From Chloroflexi bacterium RBG_19FT_COMBO_55_16 (GTDB lineage: Bacteria; Chloroflexota; Anaerolineae; Anaerolineales; UBA4823): a DNA stretch of 22,962 nucleotides. Under the pieces are notes generated by a model. That model saw nothing but the letters and a program-made list of their open reading frames with translations. It ran no database searches and was not told the origin of the DNA. Where the stretch lies: the NCBI GenBank assembly GCA_001795335.1, contig MGOK01000113.1, positions 11,954 through 34,915 on the forward strand. Reading direction: 5' to 3'. The translations under genes and the position numbers were made by a program. Below, one piece after another: positions 1-7,947 of this stretch; positions within the stretch are counted from its first letter, which is position 1; each line of letters begins with the position of its first letter.

Positions 1-171
1 GAATACCAGGCAGCCACTTATGGGGAGCGAAGCGGAGATGCCTGGGTAGCTCAGCAAGCAGGGAAAGAGATTCGCAACACCTCCTACCTGGCGCTGCTCC
101 AACGCATTTTCGCTCCCTTCCAGGAACCGCTCAAAGCCGGCCTGCGTTCTACCGGTCGTCAGAATCGTTGA
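1..171 (+). CDS. C-terminal fragment of an unrecognised protein (5' end outside window)
   Basis: Frame 1 is open from the first base to a TGA at 169-171 and encodes the last 56 residues of a protein, rich in Ala, Gln and Arg and ending in a basic tail (STGRQNR). I do not recognise the family from this fragment. Its stop overlaps the TTG that could start the downstream cyclase (TTGA arrangement), or lies 14 nt before that gene's ATG at 186. The two genes are therefore probably co-transcribed, and this protein may belong to the same signalling function. It could be a spurious open frame, but the tight junction argues for a real gene. Confidence 0.6.
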   Translation, partial: EYQAATYGERSGDAWVAQQAGKEIRNTSYLALLQRIFAPFQEPLKAGLRSTGRQNR

Positions 172-1904
172 CGCAAAGCTCTGCGATGGATCCCAAATCC
201 ACTCCCTCAACAACCCTCCCGCTGGACAGGCAAATCCTGCGCCTCAGCCAACTCACCGACCAGATCCGCCTGGGGCTCCAGGCAGAGACCAATCCCTGTT
301 CTGAAGACGCCCTGGAAAACCTGGCCCAGTTAGCGGGCTCTTTAACTCGCATCAGCCGCCAGATCGCCAGGCAGGAGGAGGAACGAGACAACCTGTTAGC
401 CCTGGCGGGCATCAGCCAGATCGTAAACTCCTCTCTCCAGTTGGATGACGTGCTGCGCATTGTGATGGATACCATTGTGCGCCTGACTGGAGCTGAACGT
501 GGTTTTCTTATGTTAAAAGACAGGCAGGGGAAGTTAGCCATCCATATCGCTCGCAATTGGGAGCAAGAAACCCTCGACGCGTCTGAATCTGCCATCAGCC
601 GCAGTGTGGTCAATCGGGTGATTGACGAAGGACAGCCGGTGCTCACCACCAACGCTCAACAAGACCCACGCTTCGACAGCCAGGAAAGCGTGATCACCCT
701 GAACCTGCGCTCGATCCTGTGCGTGCCCCTCAAAGTCAAAGATGATCTAATCGGCGTGATCTATGCCGATAATCGCATCCGCACCGGTCTATTCACCGAG
801 ACAGAACGAAACTTACTGGCAGCTTTCGCCAACCAGGCTGCCGTAGCCATCGACAATGCCCGCCTGTTCGAATCGATCCGGCACACCCTGGCCGAAGTGA
901 GAGAAATCAAAAACTTGATGGACAATGTCTTCGCTTCGATTGCTAGTGGCGTGATCACCACAGACCTCGCAGACCGGATCACCCTCAGCAATGGCGCTGC
1001 GGAAGCCATCCTTGGACAAAGCCGTTCGGATTTGATCGGCCGCAAGGTTGGCGAAGTGCCTCTCTTGAGCGATTTGCACCTGCCGCGTCATCTGGCACGT
1101 GTGCGCCAAAGCAACCAGCAAATCGTCGGATTGGAATTAAGCCCCGAAGTGCCTGGACGCGGCTCGCTCACCTTGAGTTTTAACCTCTCTCCGCTTAAGG
1201 ATGCGGAAGTAACCACCCAAGGTGTGGCGATAGTGATGGAGGATTTGACGGAAACCAGGCGCCTGGAGGGTCAGCGGCGCTTATTCGAACGCATGGTCTC
1301 CCCGGCGGTGATCGATCAACTTAACCCAAGTGAACTGCAGCTGGGCGGCAAACGCACCCAGATCACCACCCTATTTGCGGATATGCGCGGCTTCACCAGC
1401 CTGAGCGAACGCCACGCACCGGAAGAACTGGTGTCCGTGCTCAACCGGTACCTGGGAGCCGCAACCGAAGCCATCCTGGGCGAAGGAGGCACGATCGACA
1501 AATTCTTGGGTGACGCTATCATGGCATTCTTTAACGCCCCTATCCCGCAAAAAGACCACACTTTGCGGGCGCTGCGCGCCGCCTTGTCCATGCGGGCCGC
1601 CGTCTCCGCAGTTCAAAAAGAACTACCCCCTCAGTTTCGGCTCTCTTTCGGGACCGGCATCCACTTCGGAGAAGCGGTACTGGGCTTGATCGGCACCCAA
1701 AAACGCATGGAATACACCGTCATCGGCGACAGCGTTAACATCGCCAAGCGCCTTCAGGAAAATGCCAATCCAGGGCAAATCCTGATCAGCGTCCAGGTCT
1801 ATGAACAGGTGCGCAACCAGGTGCAGACCCAGCAGGCGACCCCGGTTGTCGCCAAGGGGAAGAGTGAACCGATTCCGGTCTATGAGTTGCTTGGGTTGCA
1901 ATAG
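168..1904 (+). CDS. GAF-PAS-class III adenylate/guanylate cyclase
   Basis: Predicted soluble nucleotide cyclase making a cyclic nucleotide from NTP. Domain order: N-terminal helical segment (about 1-75), GAF domain (about 78-232), PAS domain (about 246-360), class III cyclase domain (about 372-578). The catalytic domain looks intact. The metal-binding aspartates are D405 (FADMRGFTS) and D449 (TIDKFLGD). The purine-selecting positions are K445 and T517, an adenylate-type K/T pair. The transition-state residues are N524 and R528 (GDSVNIAKR). No membrane segment is evident, so GAF and PAS are probably cytosolic sensors. The start is either TTG 168, overlapping the upstream stop, or ATG 186 (572 aa); neither has a clear Shine-Dalgarno. 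The gene ends one base before a convergent gene. The K/T pair suggests cAMP, but this is inference. Confidence 0.93.
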   Translation: MTQSSAMDPKSTPSTTLPLDRQILRLSQLTDQIRLGLQAETNPCSEDALENLAQLAGSLTRISRQIARQEEERDNLLALAGISQIVNSSLQLDDVLRIVMDTIVRLTGAERGFLMLKDRQGKLAIHIARNWEQETLDASESAISRSVVNRVIDEGQPVLTTNAQQDPRFDSQESVITLNLRSILCVPLKVKDDLIGVIYADNRIRTGLFTETERNLLAAFANQAAVAIDNARLFESIRHTLAEVREIKNLMDNVFASIASGVITTDLADRITLSNGAAEAILGQSRSDLIGRKVGEVPLLSDLHLPRHLARVRQSNQQIVGLELSPEVPGRGSLTLSFNLSPLKDAEVTTQGVAIVMEDLTETRRLEGQRRLFERMVSPAVIDQLNPSELQLGGKRTQITTLFADMRGFTSLSERHAPEELVSVLNRYLGAATEAILGEGGTIDKFLGDAIMAFFNAPIPQKDHTLRALRAALSMRAAVSAVQKELPPQFRLSFGTGIHFGEAVLGLIGTQKRMEYTVIGDSVNIAKRLQENANPGQILISVQVYEQVRNQVQTQQATPVVAKGKSEPIPVYELLGLQ

Positions 1905-1905
1905 A

Positions 1906-2868
1906 TCACTGTAACAGCATCTCACGGTAGCGATCAGCGAACAGCGCCGGGCCGCCGCCAGTGTGCCAGAATAGCACGGTTTCGTTTGGCGAGAAGAATC
2001 CCTGCCGCACCAGGTCGATCAGGCCAGCCGCAGCTCGCCCGGTATAGACCGGGTCAAGCAACAGGCCTTCCTGGCGGGCGAAGAGATGCAAAGCCTCCTG
2101 CTCGCCCGATCCCATGACCCCATAGCCTCCCCCCAGGTAATCGGCATTGACGAGAATATCATCGGCTGAGAAAGAGGCTTTTTCGCCGATAAGTTCGGCG
2201 GTTCTGCCTGCCAATTCTGCTACGCGTTCTCGTAAAACCGGAGCTGGTTCATCGATGCTGATCCCCAAGATTTGGCCTTGAAAACCAAATCGGCGCACCC
2301 CGGCTACCAACCCGGCCTGGGTGCCGCCAGAGGAAGTAGCAAAGATGATCCAATCTGGTCGGACGCCCTGCTCAATCAATTCCTCCAGCGCATAGGCGAA
2401 GGCTGCCGCGCCGGTCGGGCTGGATCCACCAAAGGGGATCAGATGGGGACGCTGGCCTACCTCCTGGGCACGCCTGACAACCTGCTGTAAAGTTGCCTCG
2501 CGCCCCGCCTCACCAGCCCACACGATCTGCGCCCCAAACAGGCGATCCAGGAGCATATTCCCCGACGGAGATGCCGGTTCTTCTCCGGTCAACACCAGGA
2601 TGCACTCAAAACCAAAACGGGCAGCAGCGGCGGCAGTCTGCCGGCAGTGGTTGGACTGGACTGCCCCGGCAGTGATCAGTGTGCGCGCGCCCTGAGCCTG
2701 CGCCTCGGCCAGCAAGAACTCTAATTTACGCGTCTTATTACCGCCGAAAGCCAGGCCAGTCAGGTCATCGCGCTTGACCAGCAGCTGTGGCCCCCCCAGC
2801 GCTGCCGACAGGCGGGGCATTGCCTCAACTAGGGTGGGCAGATATGCAAAACGAATACGTGGGATCAT
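1906..2868 (-). CDS. PLP-dependent D-cysteine desulfhydrase / ACC deaminase family enzyme
   Basis: A 320-residue fold-type II PLP enzyme; family members are usually about 325-340 aa. The PLP lysine is K45 within FGGNKTRKLEF. The QSNH motif (71-74) in AGAVQSNHCRQT and the LDPVYTGRA segment near the C-terminus match the family of D-cysteine desulfhydrase (D-cysteine to pyruvate, H2S and NH3), ACC deaminase and L-cysteate sulfo-lyase. Sequence alone does not settle the substrate; D-cysteine desulfhydrase is the commonest annotation for this pattern. The ATG at 2868 has a GGAGA about 6 nt upstream. It lies 82 bp downstream of the glycan operon on the same strand, and its stop is 1 nt from the convergent cyclase stop, leaving no room for a separate terminator. 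Confidence 0.88.
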   Translation of the reverse strand: MIPRIRFAYLPTLVEAMPRLSAALGGPQLLVKRDDLTGLAFGGNKTRKLEFLLAEAQAQGARTLITAGAVQSNHCRQTAAAAARFGFECILVLTGEEPASPSGNMLLDRLFGAQIVWAGEAGREATLQQVVRRAQEVGQRPHLIPFGGSSPTGAAAFAYALEELIEQGVRPDWIIFATSSGGTQAGLVAGVRRFGFQGQILGISIDEPAPVLRERVAELAGRTAELIGEKASFSADDILVNADYLGGGYGVMGSGEQEALHLFARQEGLLLDPVYTGRAAAGLIDLVRQGFFSPNETVLFWHTGGGPALFADRYREMLLQ

Positions 2869-2950
2869 TGGTTGTCTCCAATCGAGAAGGAGCTATGAGA
2901 AATTCACGAGGTATTATTCATGTCTTTGCGTACTTTGCGACTTCACGGTT
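2869..2950. repeat. Intergenic spacer with CGCAAAG-type short repeats
   Basis: The 82-bp gap between the second FemAB gene and the PLP enzyme contains, on the minus strand, GTGAAGTCGCAAAGTACGCA with two CGCAAAG units two bases apart (about 2926-2941). No clear intrinsic terminator or promoter was found. The PLP gene's Shine-Dalgarno lies at its right end. Whether the short repeat recurs elsewhere in the genome cannot be seen from one window. Confidence 0.3.
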
Positions 2951-4060
2951 TTAATGATTCAACCGCGATATTGAGTGTTGCGTGCGCGTACGACCGCGCC
3001 AGCGCATCCAGTCCAGGAGGCGCGGCAGAACCTGGGTATAGAGACGATAATAAAAGGGTCGCACCGGCAAATCCCACGCTCCGATCCCGCGCACCACTTT
3101 CCCCCCAAAACCCTCTTTGAACCGGTACACTCCCCACAGCGGGTCGCTTTCCAAGAATTCATCTGGCGCGCCCCACAAATCGTAAAGCTTACATCCGGCA
3201 GCCTTCGCCCGCAGCATGGCCTCCCACTGCAACAGGTGACTGGGCATTTTTTCGCGGGCTGCTTCCCGCGACATGCCAATCATATACCAGGCTTTACCTG
3301 CAAAGCGGAATATCACCAGGCCAGCGACAGGCTGGCCCTCCACTTCAGCGATCAACGGCTCGGCCATCCCAGCCTGTATGAAAATCTCCCAGAGTGCCCG
3401 GTAATAGGCTTCCTCCCGGATGACAAATTTGTCGCGCAAGGAAGTTTCGGCATACATGCGGTAGAGGGATACCAGGTCAGCCTCTGTTCCCTGCCGTATA
3501 GTGACGCCCCGCCGCTCAGCCAGGCGGACATTGTAACGCGTCTTCTGCTTCATGCGCGCCAGGAGGTCTTCGGGAGATAATCTCAAGTCTATCACCACCG
3601 TGTTGCGAAATTGGACCTGTTCCTCGGAAAACCGCCAGCCATACGCGTGCAGATCGGCGCACACAGCCTGGCCTACGTCATCCTCGCGAGCGTCAGGCGT
3701 CCCAGGGACACCGCTCCCCAGGCGTACATCCGGATCGATTTTTATGAAAATCGCCTTTCGCTGCCGCGCCAGGAGGTGCAAGTCCTCGATCACCTGGCGG
3801 CGTAAGCCTGGGTCAGCCCAATCCTGCAGCAGAGGTCCACGCGGAACATAAAAAACCTGGGATCGATCAGCCAGGCCGGGCACCGGCAGGGCGCGCACCA
3901 GCACCAGGGCTGCCGCCGAGGTCTGTCCCTGTGCATCCTGCCACACCTTTGGGATCGGTTCCCAGCCTAAGCGCGCCTTAATCTGTCCCCATTCCCAGGT
4001 TTGCAGGACGTGGGCACCCGGCAGGGATGCGATCAGGTTATTCCAGGTTGAGGCATCCAT
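2951..4060 (-). CDS. FemAB/FemX-family aminoacyltransferase, copy 2
   Basis: A 369-residue member of the FemAB family (tandem GNAT-like folds), whose characterised members transfer amino acids from aminoacyl-tRNA to peptidoglycan precursors. Visible signatures are the N-terminal HVLQTWEWGQIKARLGWEP, the central RMKQKTRYNVRLAERRGV, and the C-terminal KLYDLWGAPDE followed by GVYRFKEGFGG. I choose ATG 4060 because GGGGG lies 4-8 nt before it; a GTG at 4075 would overlap the upstream gene by 8 nt. It starts 7 nt after the upstream paralogue's stop, so the two are translationally coupled. There is no obvious helical coiled-coil arm, so it is FemX-like rather than FemA-like. Association with glycan genes suggests action on a wall or glycan precursor; the amino acid donor is unknown. 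Confidence 0.88.
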   Translation of the reverse strand: MDASTWNNLIASLPGAHVLQTWEWGQIKARLGWEPIPKVWQDAQGQTSAAALVLVRALPVPGLADRSQVFYVPRGPLLQDWADPGLRRQVIEDLHLLARQRKAIFIKIDPDVRLGSGVPGTPDAREDDVGQAVCADLHAYGWRFSEEQVQFRNTVVIDLRLSPEDLLARMKQKTRYNVRLAERRGVTIRQGTEADLVSLYRMYAETSLRDKFVIREEAYYRALWEIFIQAGMAEPLIAEVEGQPVAGLVIFRFAGKAWYMIGMSREAAREKMPSHLLQWEAMLRAKAAGCKLYDLWGAPDEFLESDPLWGVYRFKEGFGGKVVRGIGAWDLPVRPFYYRLYTQVLPRLLDWMRWRGRTRTQHSISRLNH

Positions 4061-4067
4061 GTTCCCC

Positions 4068-5096
4068 CTATCCACGTCCTTTCAATCCCTTGCCTACCCA
4101 CCAAAGGTAAAGTTTATAGAGCGAGTTCCGGTAGACGCGGTCCCAGGGGCCGGCGCCGCGCCGCAGCCGCCCTCCAAAGCCGCGTTTGAAGCGGTATACG
4201 CCCCACAGCCCGTCGGTGCGTTCTGTGAATTGCGATTCCAACACCTGCTCATCGACGTCCGGTATCCCCCACAAGTCGTACTGGGTGCATCCCCTGGCGC
4301 GCGCCCACCGCATGGCTTCCCATTGAATTAGATAGGTGGGCATCAAGTCCCGGCGTTGGCTGGCCGAAGCGCCATAGAAGTACCAGGCGCGTTCACCGTG
4401 GGCGAAAACCATCAGCGCCGCCAAAAGTTCCCCTTCGAACTCGGCTACTAACAACTCCCCCTCGCCACGCGGGTGGAAAAGCTCGTAAGCCCGGCGGTAA
4501 TAATCCACGGAGTGAATGCCGAACTGGTCACGCTGGCCGGTCGCTTCCATCAAGCGATAGAACAGCTCGAGATCGGAGCTAGGCTGCACGATCACCCCCT
4601 TCTTTAAGGCCAAACGGATGTTGTAACGGGTCTTCTGTTTCATTCGACCCAGCACTTGCTCTTCATTGCCGCACAAGTCCACCAGGATGGTGCGCGGGGG
4701 CTGGATGGCGTGCTGGCTGGGTCTGAACCCGGTTGGTGGTTTGAGCTCAAAAAGGAGGACTGGATCGAGCAATTGATCCGGTTCGACCTTTAGAAAGGCT
4801 GCTCGCCTTTGGCGGCAGAGGTTATCTAACTCCGGCAACAAGGGTTCCAATAGATCGATCTGTCCCGGCATATCCCCTACCGGTCCTTTGGGCAGATAGG
4901 CCAGGGTCAGGCCAGGGTACAGGCGCAGGAAGAGCAGCTGTGCGCCAACAGCCCCCTTTGGCAGCTGGGTGACCAAGCGGGTGACCTGCCAACCGAAGGC
5001 GGATTTCAAATCGCCCCACGCCGTCGTCTGCATTAGGTGAGCGTGGGGTCGGTTGGAAAGAAAAGCATCCCATTCGGTAGGAGTCACAATCGTCAT
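4068..5096 (-). CDS. FemAB/FemX-family aminoacyltransferase, copy 1
   Basis: A 342-residue paralogue of the next gene. Shared landmarks in the same order are HLMQTTAWGDLKSAFGW at the N-terminus, RMKQKTRYNIRLALKKGV in the middle, QYDLWGIPD and GVYRFKRGFGG near the C-terminus. Length fits FemX-like enzymes. ATG 5096 has AGAGGA about 12 nt upstream, a slightly long spacing. It follows the CapD-type gene by 37 bp and precedes its paralogue by 7 bp. The family normally adds amino acids to the lipid II stem peptide from aminoacyl-tRNA in the cytoplasm. The pair could add two successive residues or act on different acceptors, which is inference. Confidence 0.88.
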   Translation of the reverse strand: MTIVTPTEWDAFLSNRPHAHLMQTTAWGDLKSAFGWQVTRLVTQLPKGAVGAQLLFLRLYPGLTLAYLPKGPVGDMPGQIDLLEPLLPELDNLCRQRRAAFLKVEPDQLLDPVLLFELKPPTGFRPSQHAIQPPRTILVDLCGNEEQVLGRMKQKTRYNIRLALKKGVIVQPSSDLELFYRLMEATGQRDQFGIHSVDYYRRAYELFHPRGEGELLVAEFEGELLAALMVFAHGERAWYFYGASASQRRDLMPTYLIQWEAMRWARARGCTQYDLWGIPDVDEQVLESQFTERTDGLWGVYRFKRGFGGRLRRGAGPWDRVYRNSLYKLYLWWVGKGLKGRG

Positions 5097-5133
5097 AAAT
5101 CTAACTTGTCCTCTTCACGTATCATTTCTACAC

Positions 5134-7020
5134 TTAGACCACAGCAGTCAAATCAGGTGGAGGAACGCTGCGCACAGCTGCACCGGGGATCGTCTCGTCC
5201 AGTAAATGGATGATCCCATCTACATCACCCTCGCCGGCCAGGTAAGCCAGCTCGTTCACGGCACGCGACAAAGCCTGGTTGCTCAGAATGTCCTCATCGA
5301 CCAGGCGCAGGATGTCGGCATGCATGGTTGGTTCGAACCGCGCCCATTGATCCCACAAATCCTCACTCAACTTCTCTCCTGGCCGGATGCCGGTGAAGAC
5401 AATTTCAACATCCTTTTCCGGTTCTAGCCCGGAAAGGCGGATCAGGTCCTCGGCCAGGTCCAGAATGCGGATTTGTTCGCCCATCTTCAGCACAAATACT
5501 TCACCCCCTTTGCCCATGGCGGAAGCCTGCAGCACCATGTGCACCGCCTCGGGTATGGTCATAAAATAGCGCTTCATTTCCGGATGGGTAATAGTCACCG
5601 GGCCACCGCTGGCGATCTGACGCTTGAAAAGTGGGATGACACTGCCACGGCTGCCCAACACGTTGCCAAAACGCACTACCGAGAAAGCACGTCTCGATCG
5701 TTGCGCGGCATCCAGCACCAGCAGCTCGGACACGCGTTTGGTCGCCCCCATGACGCTGGTGGGGCGAATGGCTTTATCGGTGGAGATCATCACCAAGCGT
5801 TCGACTTCGAAGTTAAGCGCCACTTCAACGACATTGCGCGTGCCGATTACGTTGTTCGTGATCGCCTCTTCAACATTGGCTTCCATCAGAGGGACATGCT
5901 TATGCGCCGCGGCGTGAAATACAACCTGGGGGCTAAAGCCATTGAAGATGTTAGCCAGACGGTCTGGGTCGCGCACATCAGCGATGATGGTGTGCAAGGG
6001 CAAGGAGGGGAAACTCTCTTCAAGGTCGATCAGCGTCTCAAAAACACTGTTTTCGCCATGCCCTAAAAGGGTTAAATCCGTCGGTCCCCAACGAGCGATC
6101 TGGCGGCACAACTCCCGGCCAATAGAGCCGCCCGCGCCTGTGACCAACACTCGCCGCCCACTTAAACTGGCGCCAATCAGGTTTTCGTCGATTTGCACTG
6201 GTGCTCGCCGAAGCAAGTCGGTGATCTCCACCTCACGCAGGCGTCCGACGTTAATCTTGCCACCGATCAATTCGTAAATCCCCGGCATTGTCCGGAAGAG
6301 CACCCCCTTTTGCCGGCAGCTTTCAGTCACCTGGCGCACCACTCGCCCTGGAGCGCTGGGAATAGCAATGATCACCTCCTGGATGCGCCGTGCATCCACC
6401 AGGCGCCCGATATCATCCAGTGTGCCCTCGACTGGCACGTTGTGAATATGCTGCTTTTGCTTGGATGAGTCGTCGTCGACGAAACACACCGGAGAAAGAT
6501 TAAGTTGAGGGTTCTTCTGCATTTCGCGCACCACCAATGCTCCGGCATCGCCTGCTCCCACGATCAGCACCCTACGTCCGCGGCGCTGGGTATCCACACC
6601 TGTCGACCGGCTCTCGGCCAACAAGCGCAGAGCGAAACGCAAACCGCCGACCGCCAGCAAGGAGAGCAACCAGTCGATCGCTAAAACGCTGCGGGGAAAA
6701 CCTGTATACACCCGCAAAGAAGCCAGCAATATAACAGTTAAGGAGACTGCCACGGAGGCCGTGGTGACGGCAACAGTGATCAATTTCAGTTCGCGGGTGC
6801 TGGCGTAAGCCCACACGCGGCGATACAACCCGAAACTGAAATATATGCCTGGCTTGATGATCAAAGCCACACTGAACATCCATACGGCCTGCGGCAAGTA
6901 GTAATTGAACAGGGGACCCAGGGGTAACCGCAAGGCAAAACTACCCAAGACGGAGACTACGATCATCAACAGGTCTCCAATGAATAACATGCGGTTAGGA
7001 TGGCGGAGCGCAGCTCTCAT
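5134..7020 (-). CDS. CapD/FlaA1-type membrane nucleotide-sugar 4,6-dehydratase/epimerase
   Basis: A 628-residue polysaccharide-biosynthesis protein of the WbpM/PglF/CapD type, which acts on UDP-N-acetylhexosamines. Four hydrophobic segments fall in the first 135 residues. A first Rossmann domain follows (VLIVGAGDAGA, about 151-161), then the SDR catalytic domain beginning with VLVTGAGGSIGRE (about 291-303). The catalytic region is STDKAIRPTSVMGATKR (413-429), where the usual SDR tyrosine is Met424 with Lys428, as is normal for this subfamily. ATG 7020 is chosen because AAGGTGG lies about 8 nt upstream and it begins 2 nt after the upstream stop; an overlapping GTG at 7032 would give 632 aa. 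Probable role: making a deoxy or amino sugar donor for the glycan built by this operon. Confidence 0.92.
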   Translation of the reverse strand: MRAALRHPNRMLFIGDLLMIVVSVLGSFALRLPLGPLFNYYLPQAVWMFSVALIIKPGIYFSFGLYRRVWAYASTRELKLITVAVTTASVAVSLTVILLASLRVYTGFPRSVLAIDWLLSLLAVGGLRFALRLLAESRSTGVDTQRRGRRVLIVGAGDAGALVVREMQKNPQLNLSPVCFVDDDSSKQKQHIHNVPVEGTLDDIGRLVDARRIQEVIIAIPSAPGRVVRQVTESCRQKGVLFRTMPGIYELIGGKINVGRLREVEITDLLRRAPVQIDENLIGASLSGRRVLVTGAGGSIGRELCRQIARWGPTDLTLLGHGENSVFETLIDLEESFPSLPLHTIIADVRDPDRLANIFNGFSPQVVFHAAAHKHVPLMEANVEEAITNNVIGTRNVVEVALNFEVERLVMISTDKAIRPTSVMGATKRVSELLVLDAAQRSRRAFSVVRFGNVLGSRGSVIPLFKRQIASGGPVTITHPEMKRYFMTIPEAVHMVLQASAMGKGGEVFVLKMGEQIRILDLAEDLIRLSGLEPEKDVEIVFTGIRPGEKLSEDLWDQWARFEPTMHADILRLVDEDILSNQALSRAVNELAYLAGEGDVDGIIHLLDETIPGAAVRSVPPPDLTAVV

Positions 7021-7022
7021 TC

Positions 7023-7946
7023 CTACATCCACCTTACCGTCTCACGCAAGCCTTCAGTCAGGCTGGTCTGAGCTCGAAATCCCAGAATTTGTTCGGCGCG
7101 GGAAGGGTCCCCCAGGGAACGGAAAATATCCCCAGGGCGGGGTGAGCCAAACTGGGGTTCTGGCGCGCCGGGTATTATTCCAGCCAGGGTTCCCAAAAGG
7201 TCCAACAGGTTCGTCTCCAGGCCAGTACACACGTTGAAGATCTGGCCAGCCGCCTGAGGACATTCGGCAGCCAACAAGTTGGCGCGCACGACATCGGCGA
7301 CAAAGATAAAGTCCCGCTTCTGGCGACCGTCGCCGTAGACTTTGGGAGACTTGCCTTCCAATAGGCGGCGGATGAAGATCGGGATGGCAGCCGCGTAATC
7401 CGAATCTGGTGATTGCCGTGGACCATAAACATTGAAATAGCGCAAAGCGACAACCGGCAACCCAAAAGCGCGCGTGTACATCCCCGCATAGATTTCGTCC
7501 ACCTGCTTCGAAGCAGCATAAGGTGAAAGGGGGCGCAACTCTGCCGATTCGCGTAAGGGAAAATCTTGGGAATCGCCGTAAACTGCTGCGCTGGAAGCCA
7601 GCACCACCTGTTGGATGCCAGCTTGCCGGGCAGCCTCTAGCAAATTCGCCGTGCCCCGTACGTTGACGTCGTAACACAGGTTGGGATCGATCATCGACTT
7701 CGGTACGGATACGAAAGCAGCCTGGTGAAAGATAAAATCCACCCCGTGTACCGCGCTCGCGACGCTAGCAGGATGGCGAAGGTCCCCCACGATCATCTCG
7801 AATGATCCGTCAATTTCAGCCAGGTTATCTGCCCTGCCTGTGGAGAAATCATCCAGCACTCGCACGCGGTCGCCGCGCGCCAGCAGGGTACGCACCAGGT
7901 GCGACCCAATAAACCCCGCGCCGCCTGTCACTAGGACTTTGTTCAA
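7023..7946 (-). CDS. NAD-dependent nucleotide-sugar epimerase/dehydratase (extended SDR)
   Basis: A 307-residue extended SDR related to UDP-glucose/UDP-GlcNAc 4-epimerases. It shows the NAD motif VLVTGGAGFIGSHLV at the N-terminus, an acidic residue after strand 2 (VLDDFSTGR), the LASSAAVYGD strand, and the catalytic YAASK. C-terminal substrate-binding features include RYFNVYGPRQ and GDGRQKRDFIFVADV. The start is TTG 7946, one of the few non-ATG starts here: it lies just after the upstream stop (TGA 7950-7948), GAGGG sits about 8 nt before it, and the product begins MNKVLVTGG as expected. It is embedded in the glycan operon with 1- to 2-nt junctions. The substrate (Glc/Gal, GlcNAc/GalNAc, uronate or rhamnose-type) cannot be told from sequence. 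Confidence 0.92.
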   Translation of the reverse strand: MNKVLVTGGAGFIGSHLVRTLLARGDRVRVLDDFSTGRADNLAEIDGSFEMIVGDLRHPASVASAVHGVDFIFHQAAFVSVPKSMIDPNLCYDVNVRGTANLLEAARQAGIQQVVLASSAAVYGDSQDFPLRESAELRPLSPYAASKQVDEIYAGMYTRAFGLPVVALRYFNVYGPRQSPDSDYAAAIPIFIRRLLEGKSPKVYGDGRQKRDFIFVADVVRANLLAAECPQAAGQIFNVCTGLETNLLDLLGTLAGIIPGAPEPQFGSPRPGDIFRSLGDPSRAEQILGFRAQTSLTEGLRETVRWM

Positions 7947-7947
7947 C

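Noticed and set aside
2975..3580. 201-codon plus-strand open frame
   Set aside because: Antisense shadow of the second FemAB gene, which has family motifs and a ribosome-binding site.
5473..6066. 197-codon plus-strand open frame
   Set aside because: Antisense shadow within the CapD-type gene; no plausible domain.
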